Positions 1 to 5,208 of a DNA stretch of 5,777 bases are shown here, in pieces. A model generated the notes under the pieces. That model did no database searches. It was not told the DNA's origin and saw only the letters and a program-made list of their open reading frames with translations. A program made the translations under genes and the position numbers. Where the stretch lies: positions 1 to 5,777 of the forward strand of contig JANXZI010000522.1 in the NCBI GenBank assembly GCA_025355595.1, in the 5' to 3' direction. Numbering within the stretch: position 1 is the first letter of the stretch; the number at the start of each line of letters is the position of its first letter. Source of the stretch: Spartobacteria bacterium. Its GTDB lineage: Bacteria; Verrucomicrobiota; Verrucomicrobiia; Chthoniobacterales; Chthoniobacteraceae.

Positions 1-383
1 CCGAGCGTGACGCACACTTCCATGCCGAGCTTTGCGACGCGCCGCACGCTGTCGAGCACGCTCTCGAATCGCGGGTCGCCGCTGCGCACACCCTTCCACG
101 CCGCGCCCATGCAGAAGCGCGTGGAGCCATTCGCCCGCGCGCGGATCGCGACGGCCTCGATGTCCGCGGGAGCCATGAGCGACTCGCGCTCCACGCCCGT
201 GCTGTAGCGCGACGACTGCGCGCAATACCCGCAGTCCTCCGAGCAGCCGCCGGTCTTGATCGAGAGCAGCGTGCAGAGCTGCACCTCGTTCATTTTCCAA
301 TGTGCGAGATACGCCTGCCGCGAGCGCGCGATGAGATCAAAAAACGGCGTTTCGTAGATGGCCTGGAGGTCGCGGAGAGTCAT
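1..383 (-). CDS. bioB: Biotin synthase, N-terminal part (cut by left edge)
   Basis: BioB is a radical-SAM enzyme that inserts sulfur into dethiobiotin, the last step of biotin synthesis, in the cytoplasm. The 127 complete codons show TLLSIKTGGC followed by the radical-SAM cluster motif CSEDCGYC (Cys47, Cys51, Cys54), then AQSSRY and GSTRFCMGAAW. These are hallmark BioB segments. Cys91 matches the first Cys ligand of the [2Fe-2S] cluster, and Cys124 in EVCVTLG matches the second. The ATG at 383 places MTLRDLQAIYETPFFDLI where known BioB proteins begin, so the start is secure, although no clear Shine-Dalgarno sequence precedes it. The C-terminal two thirds, including the remaining cluster ligands, lie beyond the left edge. 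No other biotin gene is in the window; upstream is a repeat-bearing gap, so the gene is probably transcribed from its own promoter. Confidence 0.97.
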   Translation of the reverse strand, partial: MTLRDLQAIYETPFFDLIARSRQAYLAHWKMNEVQLCTLLSIKTGGCSEDCGYCAQSSRYSTGVERESLMAPADIEAVAIRARANGSTRFCMGAAWKGVRSGDPRFESVLDSVRRVAKLGMEVCVTL

Positions 384-476
384 TGGGTGGTGTGGAAAGT
401 GGGATTGGCAGGCTATGTCAGCGGTGTCCTATTTTTGCGTTAGGGAAACGCTGAACAAAGAGCGGTGCGGGTCAAG

Positions 477-537
477 GTGGTTCCTGCGGCCCTCCGCAGG
501 AATGCAGGCGATGCACGCGGAGGGCCGCGTGAACCAC
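477..537. repeat. Imperfect palindrome with a nested smaller hairpin
   Basis: Arms 477-497 and 517-537 are 21 nt each and pair with two adjacent mismatches (19/21), around a 19-nt spacer. The core GCGGCCCTCCGC / GCGGAGGGCCGC is perfect. A second, mutually exclusive hairpin sits inside: TTCCTGCGG (481-489) pairs perfectly with CCGCAGGAA (494-502) over a 4-nt loop. Neither hairpin is followed by a T-run on either strand, so it does not look like an intrinsic terminator. It could be a REP-like dispersed element or part of a small non-autonomous mobile element together with 557-681. Confidence 0.75.
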
Positions 538-556
538 TTTAATCTGCGTTTCATTA

Positions 557-681
557 GGAGTTAGACGTTCAATGTTAGAAGTTGATCCTGCGGCAGGCAC
601 GTCTTGCGAGGGTATCCTGTTTTTCGATGCCGGCGTTTTGGCGGTGCGGGTTTCCACGTTTAACATCGAACGTCTAACTCC
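557..681. repeat. Inverted repeat with 23-nt arms and 79-nt interior
   Basis: The left arm 557-579 begins GGAGTTAGACGTTC. The right arm 659-681 is its reverse complement at 21 of 23 positions. Just outside, GCGTTT (546-551) and AAACGC (682-687) continue the symmetry if the five bases CATTA (552-556) are taken as an insertion in the left copy. The left arm is itself built from GTT-containing near-repeats (GTTAGA, GTTCA, GTTAGA, GTTGA). The layout fits a dispersed intergenic repeat or MITE-like element with terminal inverted repeats. No transposase is present and I did not find a convincing target-site duplication. Confidence 0.7.
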
Positions 682-738
682 AAACGCCAAAATAGGGCGA
701 TGCGACCTTTGCGTGAAGCACGTTGGGAATTTTCACTC

Positions 739-1455
739 TCACCGCGTCCAGTGCCCCGCGGCGGTCGCGGGGACGGGCAGCTCGTCGGACAGGTACTGGC
801 TCTTGCCGGTGAGTCCCCACATCGGCACGCCCGTCGCCGAGCGGAAACGCGCCGACATGCTCTCGCCCGTGTGGCAACCCCAGCTCCGCACGAGCGCGTC
901 CTTCGTGAAGATGCCGCGCTGGATTTTCGTCATGTCATTCTCGTGCAGCCAGACCTTCGACGCGCTGTCGATGTGGTTCGAGTAGTCGAAGAGGAAGCAC
1001 GCCTTGTTGCTGTGGCCGAAGTACTCGAGGTCGTTGATTTTCACGCTACCGCGCGGCTGGCCGGCATTGATGTAGTTCAGGAGCTGATTGGTCGTGTCGA
1101 ACCACATGAGCTTCACATTGAGCGAGGCGCGGATGCCATTGATGGCGGCGGTGTAGTCCTGCGCGTCCTGCCGCCCACGCGTGAGGTAGGCGGGGCGGTA
1201 CACCAGCCAGGTGATCGGCTGCTGCGGATTGATTTGCTGGATCTGCGCCATGCGGAGCTGCGCGGCGCGGATGAAATTCAACCACCACTTGTCATGCGGC
1301 TGCGCCTTCCACTTTTCCCAGACGGTCAGGGAGAGGCCGCCGCTGATGATGATGGTCTCGCCGGGTTCGCGAGGCTCCAGCGGCGTGGCCGCGCGCGAAA
1401 GGTGCGGTGCGACCAGGGCGAGTGCGGTGAGCAGGATTCTGAACGCTTTGAACAT
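739..1455 (-). CDS. Exported protein of unknown function with possible His/Cys dyad
   Basis: I do not recognise this 238-aa protein as a named family. Residues 1-22 or 23 form a signal peptide: Lys and Arg, then the hydrophobic run ILLTALALVAP, and a cleavage site near SRAA. It is therefore probably periplasmic or secreted. The mature part has LEYFGHSN (His148) and, 46 residues later, VRSWGCHTGESM (Cys194), each at the end of a short hydrophobic stretch. A His in a GH motif followed about 45 residues later by Cys-x-x-Gly resembles the catalytic dyad of caspase-fold (clan CD) peptidases and related domains, but no homology was tested. The end GVPMWGLTGKSQYLSD suits a final strand and loop. The ATG at 1455 directly precedes the signal peptide; no clear Shine-Dalgarno is seen. 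It is not obviously linked to the phosphate genes, since an inverted repeat separates it from pstB. Confidence 0.85.
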   Translation of the reverse strand: MFKAFRILLTALALVAPHLSRAATPLEPREPGETIIISGGLSLTVWEKWKAQPHDKWWLNFIRAAQLRMAQIQQINPQQPITWLVYRPAYLTRGRQDAQDYTAAINGIRASLNVKLMWFDTTNQLLNYINAGQPRGSVKINDLEYFGHSNKACFLFDYSNHIDSASKVWLHENDMTKIQRGIFTKDALVRSWGCHTGESMSARFRSATGVPMWGLTGKSQYLSDELPVPATAAGHWTR

Positions 1456-1565
1456 GGCGCGGGAGTGAAATGCGGGTCTCCCATCTGCGCCAGTGGAAAA
1501 TGGTGGGGCGACATATTGAAAAACGAGGTCGTGCTGCGAACGCCGAACGGGCGCGGGAAGGCCGC

Positions 1566-1705
1566 TGGAGTGCGGCGGGAAGCGTCAGCGCCACGCCGCT
1601 TTCAGAGGCACGCTGTTCTCGCGGCTCTCCTTTTCACACGACCGCAGATCCTCCGGAAATCCATTCCAAAAGCGGTGTCGCGCTGACGCTTGCCACCGCA
1701 GTCCA
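1566..1705. repeat. Two inverted 41-nt copies forming a 140-nt palindromic element
   Basis: Left copy 1566-1606 and the reverse complement of right copy 1665-1705 match at 34 of 41 positions, including a perfect 12-nt core AAGCGTCAGCGC (1580-1591; complement at 1680-1691). Both copies read TGGA, TGCGG, the core, then CCGCTTT. The 58-nt centre (1607-1664) shows no gene. The element sits 8 nt beyond the pstB stop and about 110 nt upstream of the secreted-protein gene. Transcribed, it would form a long stem and could protect or end the pst message, but it has no T-tract. A pair of head-to-head dispersed repeats (BIME-like) is the simplest reading. Confidence 0.75.
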
Positions 1706-1713
1706 AGGCGTGG

Positions 1714-2484
1714 CTACCCGTAGCGACCCTCAATGTATTCCGAGGTGCGGCTGTCGCGCGGCGTCAGGAAAAGATCCTCGGTGCGCGCGTGCTCGATGAG
1801 TTCGCCGAGCAGCATGAAGATGGTCTCATTGCTCGCGCGCCGCGCCTGCGCCATGTTGTGCGTGACGATGACGATCGTGTAGCGGCCCGCGAGTCTCCAC
1901 ATGAGTTCCTCGATGGCGCGCGTGCCGTCCACGTCGAGCGCGGAGCACGGTTCGTCCATGAGGATGATCTCTGGCTTCAGCGGGAGCAGGCGCGCGATGC
2001 AGAGCTTCTGCTGCTGCTCGAGCTGCAGTCCGATGGCGCGGTCGTTGAGGCGATCTTTCAGATCATTCCACAACCCGACTTCGGTCAGCGCCTTCTCCAC
2101 TGCGTCATCGAGTTCGCCACGCGTGGGCTTCTTCTCCGCGTGGATGCGGAGGCCGAAGACGACGTTTTCATACACCGAGAGCGGCAACGGATTCGGTCGC
2201 TGGAAGACCATGCCGATCGACTTGCGCAACTCGATGAGTGACACGTCCTCGTCGTAGATGTTTTTCCCGAGCAACTTGATCTCGCCGGTCGTGGTCACGT
2301 TGCCGTAGCGCTCGTTCACGCGATTGAAGCAGCGCAACAGCGTCGTCTTGCCGCATCCGCTCGGCCCGATGAGCGAGGTGATCTTGCCGTGCTTGATGTC
2401 CACGTTGATGCCCTTCAGCGCCTGGAATTTTCCATACCAGAGCTTCAGGTCGCGCGTGGTGATGCTCATGCGTGGCTCGCTCAT
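1714..2484 (-). CDS. pstB: Phosphate ABC transporter ATP-binding protein with degenerate signature motif
   Basis: PstB is the cytoplasmic ATPase that drives phosphate uptake through PstC/PstA. This 256-aa protein has the usual PstB length and order: A-loop Tyr17, Walker A GPSGCGKTT (40-48), Q-loop Gln95 in GMVFQRPNPLPLSVYENV, Walker B ILMDEP (Asp177, Glu178), D-loop SALD (181-184) and H-loop His209 in VTHNMAQA. The oddity is the ABC signature: where PstB normally has LSGGQQQRLCIAR, this one reads LQLEQQQKLCIAR (signature 153-157, nt 2014-2028). The helix after it is intact, so this looks like selected divergence rather than decay. Starts at Met1 (2484) or Met6 are both possible; neither has a clear Shine-Dalgarno. 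It is separated from the rest of the pst operon by a plus-strand island, so it may have its own promoter. It probably works with the second ATPase at 3536-4294. Confidence 0.93.
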   Translation of the reverse strand: MSEPRMSITTRDLKLWYGKFQALKGINVDIKHGKITSLIGPSGCGKTTLLRCFNRVNERYGNVTTTGEIKLLGKNIYDEDVSLIELRKSIGMVFQRPNPLPLSVYENVVFGLRIHAEKKPTRGELDDAVEKALTEVGLWNDLKDRLNDRAIGLQLEQQQKLCIARLLPLKPEIILMDEPCSALDVDGTRAIEELMWRLAGRYTIVIVTHNMAQARRASNETIFMLLGELIEHARTEDLFLTPRDSRTSEYIEGRYG

Positions 2485-2536
2485 GCTGGGAAAAATCGCG
2501 GCTGGAAGGCGGGTGGACGGCGAGTAATGTCACAGC
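2485..2536. promoter_or_regulatory. Divergent intergenic region between pstB and the plus-strand island
   Basis: These 52 nt separate the leftward pstB start from the rightward first gene of the island, so by position they should carry a promoter for the island and perhaps one for pstB. I see no consensus -35/-10 pair on either strand. TAATGT (2525-2530) is a weak -10 candidate for the island. TGTCAC (2528-2533) resembles half of a Pho box, but no second half lies at the expected 11-nt spacing. If the first island gene really begins at 2600, the shared regulatory region extends to 2599. Confidence 0.3.
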
Positions 2537-2800
2537 GTGATCGCACAGAAGCCGGGAACTCAGGAATTGCTGGCCCGCCTGCTCGCCCGCCCGCGGCGGG
2601 TGATTGACCAGTCCCCGGAAGCGCAGATGGAGCGGATCCGCGCGTGGTATGTGCGGCTGGCTGGCGTCGGTGGTTTCCCTCCGCCTGCGCAAGATGCGGA
2701 TTGGGAATCGCTGAAAAACTACCGCGCGCAATACACGGAGCAGCTCGAAGACGCCGACATTCTCGACGAGATTGAAGGAATTCTAGGACGTCGCGCCTGA
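2537..2800 (+). CDS. Small antitoxin-like protein, upstream duplicate
   Basis: No named family is recognised. From residue 22 onward this protein aligns without gaps over 66 residues to the next gene (2855-3055), with 37 of 66 identical. Shared landmarks are SP-x-AQ-x-ER, RLA-x-VGGF, PPA, DAD and QLE-x-ADILDEIE. The downstream copy directly precedes a PIN-domain gene, so I infer that this is a duplicated antitoxin or an orphan immunity-type copy. Start choice is uncertain. The open frame begins at GTG 2537, but GTG 2600 aligns exactly with the ATG of the paralog and would give a protein of the same 66-aa length. The extra 21 residues (MIAQKPGTQELLARLLARPRR) are basic and could form a helix, so an extended form is not excluded. 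The C-terminal part is acidic and predicted helical. No DNA-binding motif is evident. Confidence 0.75.
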   Translation: MIAQKPGTQELLARLLARPRRVIDQSPEAQMERIRAWYVRLAGVGGFPPPAQDADWESLKNYRAQYTEQLEDADILDEIEGILGRRA

Positions 2801-2854
2801 TCTCCGCATCAAAATCGTTCTCGCGAATTCGCCTTCCGAAGATAAGTTCAACCG

Positions 2855-3055
2855 ATGCTCGATCTGTCTCCATCCGCACAACTCGAACGCTTCCGCGCCC
2901 GCTACACTCGTCTCGCGAAGGTCGGCGGTTTCGAGCCGCCTGCGCCGGATGCCGATCTCGATGCACTGCGCATCTTCTGGTATGAGCACAAAGACCAGTT
3001 GGAGGAGGCGGACATCCTGGACGAGATAGAACGGATGTCTCCGCGGCGCGGTTGA
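2855..3055 (+). CDS. Small protein, probable antitoxin of the adjacent PIN toxin
   Basis: This 66-aa protein has no family that I recognise. It has an N-terminal helical stretch (SPSAQLERFRARYTRLA), a central VGGFEPPAPDADLDALR and an acidic C-terminal helix (QLEEADILDEIERM, about residues 48-61). Its stop TGA (3053-3055) is followed after one base by the ATG of the PIN-domain gene. This is the usual antitoxin-then-toxin order with translational coupling, and it is the main reason for calling it an antitoxin. The acidic tail is a plausible toxin-binding segment for a nuclease. It is not of the UPF0175 or AbrB/MazE type by eye. No strong Shine-Dalgarno precedes the ATG. It is a diverged tandem duplicate of the upstream gene; 54 nt separate that gene's stop from this start. 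Confidence 0.85.
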   Translation: MLDLSPSAQLERFRARYTRLAKVGGFEPPAPDADLDALRIFWYEHKDQLEEADILDEIERMSPRRG

Positions 3056-3056
3056 G

Positions 3057-3533
3057 ATGCAGGTCTGCATTCTCGACGCCGGGCCGCTGATTCATCTCGA
3101 TCAACTGGCGTCGCTGCATTTGTTGGAGCAAATGGGAACGCTCTTCTGCCCGGAGATTGTTGCACGGGAGGCGGAGTTTCACCGGCCAGGAGTTCTTCGC
3201 CGCGCCTCGTTCGTCAACGTTGTCGAGGCTCCTGCGGTTCCGTCCGTGCCAGTGCAGACAAATGATGTGCTCCACGCCGGCGAACTTTCCGCACTCGCGT
3301 GGGCGGAAAAATTTGGGGCGGATGTTTTCCTGAGTGACGATGTTGCGGCGAGGACCGCCGCCGAGAAGATGGGTCTCGAGGTTTGCGGAACCATTGGCGT
3401 GATTCTGGACGCCGTGAGCAACGGAGTGCTGAGCGATGCGGGCGCGCGCGGAATCTTCCAACGCATCCGCCGGGACAGCACGCTGCACATCAGCAACGCT
3501 CTGATTGCTTCCGCTTTGAAATCGCTCCGCTGA
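3057..3533 (+). CDS. PIN-domain (DUF3368-type) putative toxin ribonuclease
   Basis: PIN-domain toxins of VapC type are Mg-dependent ribonucleases held inactive by a partner antitoxin. This 158-aa protein starts with VCILDAGPLIHLDQL (Asp7), followed by PEIVARE (Glu38), AGELSALAWA (Glu76) and DVFLSDDVAARTAAEKMG (Asp94/Asp95). That spacing gives the acidic quartet of a PIN active site. The later CGTIGVILDAVSNGVLS and the ending HISNALIASAL match the DUF3368 subgroup. All key acidic residues are present, so it looks active. The start ATG lies one base after the stop of the 66-aa gene, with no separate Shine-Dalgarno, suggesting coupled translation. It is convergent with the minus-strand ATPase gene, the two stop codons being 2 nt apart. 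The cellular target cannot be read from the sequence. Confidence 0.9.
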   Translation: MQVCILDAGPLIHLDQLASLHLLEQMGTLFCPEIVAREAEFHRPGVLRRASFVNVVEAPAVPSVPVQTNDVLHAGELSALAWAEKFGADVFLSDDVAARTAAEKMGLEVCGTIGVILDAVSNGVLSDAGARGIFQRIRRDSTLHISNALIASALKSLR

Positions 3534-3535
3534 TT

Positions 3536-4294
3536 TCATCCGAAAATCCCGTTCACGTAGTCATACGTGCGTTTGTCCTTCGGCTTGTCGCCGAAGAGCT
3601 GCTCGGTCGGGCCGAGTTCGATGATCTCGCCGTTCCAGAGGAACATCGTGCGCGCGGCGAGGCGGCGGGCCTGCTGCACGAGGTTCGTCACGAGGATGAT
3701 GGTCATCTCCTTTTTCAGCACCTTCAGCACGTCCTCAATCCGCATCGTCGTGACCGGATCGATCGCGATGCTGAATTCGTCGAGGCACAAAATCTCGGGG
3801 CTGTGCGAAAGCGCGCGCGCGATGGTGAGGCGCTGCTGCTGTCCGCCGGAGAGCTTCGTGCCGAGTGAGTCGAGGCGGTCCTTCACCTCGTCCCATAGCG
3901 CGGCCTGCGTGAGACACTTTTCCACGAGCGTATCGAGTTCGCTTTTGCGTTTCATGCCGGCGGCGCGCGGGGCGAAGGCGACGTTGTCGTAGATGCTGAG
4001 CGGCAGGCCGACCGGCAGCGGCGCGACCATGCCGATGCGACGGCGCAACTCATACACATTGCGCATGTCCATTACGTCCACTCCGTCCACGCGGATGACA
4101 CCACTCGGCCTCGCATTCGCGGTGAATTCGATCGTGCGGTTGATGCACCGAAGCAGCGAAGTCTTCCCGCTCTGCGCAGGGCCGATGATGCCGAGGATTT
4201 CGTTCGGCTCGATGTCGAACGAGATGCCGTGGATGACTTCTTTCGGCCCGTAGCTGAGCCGCAAATTTTCGACCTGGACCTTGGGCTTCACCAT
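3536..4294 (-). CDS. pstB: Second PstB-type ATPase lacking Q-loop Gln and H-loop His
   Basis: This 252-aa protein has a PstB architecture and lies in the pst operon: Tyr15, Walker A GPAQSGKTS (38-46), signature LSGGQQQRLTIAR (148-152 canonical) and Walker B ILCLDEF (Asp172, Glu173). Two residues needed in cis for hydrolysis are replaced. The Q-loop reads GMVAPLPVGLPLSIYDNV, with Pro92 where Gln is normal. The H-loop reads LVTNLVQQA, with Asn204 where His is normal. The D-loop is IAID rather than SALD. The ATG at 4294 overlaps the pstA stop by 7 nt (4288-4294), fixing the start and implying coupling; longer upstream frames only read through pstA. With pstB at 1714-2484 it probably forms a heterodimeric ATPase under PstC/PstA. 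A plain duplicate with reduced activity is the alternative. Its stop is 2 nt from that of the convergent PIN gene. Confidence 0.93.
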   Translation of the reverse strand: MVKPKVQVENLRLSYGPKEVIHGISFDIEPNEILGIIGPAQSGKTSLLRCINRTIEFTANARPSGVIRVDGVDVMDMRNVYELRRRIGMVAPLPVGLPLSIYDNVAFAPRAAGMKRKSELDTLVEKCLTQAALWDEVKDRLDSLGTKLSGGQQQRLTIARALSHSPEILCLDEFSIAIDPVTTMRIEDVLKVLKKEMTIILVTNLVQQARRLAARTMFLWNGEIIELGPTEQLFGDKPKDKRTYDYVNGIFG

Positions 4295-5208
4295 TTTCTG
4301 CGGGAGCGGAGCCACGAGCGAAAAACGATCGCGGTGAGGTTTACGAAAAGCACCAGGACGATCATCACGGTCGCGATGGCGAAGGGCAGCGACTTCGGCG
4401 CGTTGTGCGCCTGCGTGGCGATGTAGTAGAGGTGCATCGAGAGCGCCATGCACTGCTCGCGGAATGGATCGTAGAGGAACAGCCCGGTGCCCTCGACGGC
4501 CTTGTAGATGGCGACGCCGGTGATCATCACGGGCGCGGTTTCGCCGGCGGCGCGGCTCACTTGCAAAATCACGCCGGTGAGGATGCCGCTGATCGAATTC
4601 GGCAGCACGATGCGGCGGATTGTCTGCCAGCGCGACGCGCCGACATTCCAGCACGCTTCCCGGAATTGCATCGGCACACTGGACAGCGCTTCTTTTGTCG
4701 AGGCGATGATGACGGGCAGCGTCATGATCGCCAGCGTGAGCGACGCAGCGACGATGCTTTTCCCCATTCCCGCGGCATATACGAATGCGCCGACGCCGAA
4801 GAGCCCATGCACGATGCTCGGCACGCCAGCGAGGTTCACGACGGCGAGATTCACGATGCGCGTGAACCAGGTCTCCTTCGCGTATTCGTTCAGATACACG
4901 GCGGCGAGCACCCCGATTGGCGCGCTCACGCAGAGCGAGATGCCGACGATGTAAAGCGTGCCGACGATGACCGACCAGATGCCGCCCTTCACACCACCCA
5001 TGCGCGGATTTGTCGTGAGAAAATCCCAACTCAGCGAGTGCCAGCCCTGCGTGATGACGTGGCCGACGATGAGGATCAACGGGATCACCATCAGCGCCGC
5101 CATTCCGCCAAAGAAGCATTTCGCAGTGAATTCCTGCCGCTGCTTTTTGCGCGTGAACTGCGTCTCGCCAAATGTGGGCGAGATGTTCGTGTCGGCCGGC
5201 CTGTTCAT
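4288..5208 (-). CDS. pstA: Phosphate ABC transporter permease PstA
   Basis: PstA is one of the two inner-membrane subunits of the phosphate channel, pairing with PstC. The 306 residues comprise a polar N-terminus (about 1-30) and hydrophobic segments near 34-54, 76-105, 118-147, 150-172, 205-232 and 273-297, consistent with six membrane spans. The cytoplasmic coupling (EAA-type) loop is FREACWNVGASRW, running on to the Pro near residue 203. SRAAGETAPVMITG follows at about 218-231, a strongly conserved PstA segment. The ATG at 5208 overlaps the pstC stop in an ATGA arrangement. A longer frame to 5520 is only an antisense-like extension through pstC in another frame. The pstA stop overlaps the start of the following ATPase gene by 7 nt. 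All features look normal for the family. Confidence 0.96.
   Translation of the reverse strand: MNRPADTNISPTFGETQFTRKKQRQEFTAKCFFGGMAALMVIPLILIVGHVITQGWHSLSWDFLTTNPRMGGVKGGIWSVIVGTLYIVGISLCVSAPIGVLAAVYLNEYAKETWFTRIVNLAVVNLAGVPSIVHGLFGVGAFVYAAGMGKSIVAASLTLAIMTLPVIIASTKEALSSVPMQFREACWNVGASRWQTIRRIVLPNSISGILTGVILQVSRAAGETAPVMITGVAIYKAVEGTGLFLYDPFREQCMALSMHLYYIATQAHNAPKSLPFAIATVMIVLVLFVNLTAIVFRSWLRSRRKW

Larger units (their letters stand above)
384..738. other. Gene-free intergenic stretch with two inverted repeats
   Basis: The region lies between the bioB start and the 3' end of the 238-aa secreted-protein gene. It holds the two palindromic structures listed separately (477-537 and 557-681). Short open frames here, such as plus 358-564, plus 572-985 and minus 472-690, run across the repeat arms and have no recognisable domain. 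Positions 384-476 should contain the bioB promoter. TTGACC on the minus strand (470-475) is a possible -35 box, but I see no convincing -10 partner. Positions 682-738 show nothing further. Confidence 0.6.

Noticed and set aside
358..564. Small plus-strand frame in the bioB upstream gap
   Set aside because: It spans the repeat arms and the bioB start with no domain or ribosome binding site.
700..1686. Plus-strand open frame of 328 codons
   Set aside because: It is antisense to the exported-protein gene, which has a signal peptide and normal composition; the plus frame is Arg-rich and lacks any domain, as is typical of antisense frames in GC-rich DNA.
1566..1705. Intrinsic terminator after pstB
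   Set aside because: The stem is long but has a 58-nt loop and no T-run after it on the minus strand.
2528..2533. Pho-box half site TGTCAC upstream of pstB
   Set aside because: Only one half is present; a second TGTCA-like half at the expected spacing is missing, so PhoB control cannot be claimed.
2481..3539. Minus-strand open frame of 352 codons across the island
   Set aside because: Its translation is low-complexity and Arg-rich with no recognisable domain, and it is antisense to three genes supported by paralogy and PIN motifs.
3683..4021. Second ATPase as a decaying pseudogene
   Set aside because: The frame is intact, length is normal, both edges are conserved and Walker A, Walker B and LSGGQ are preserved, so the losses look selected.
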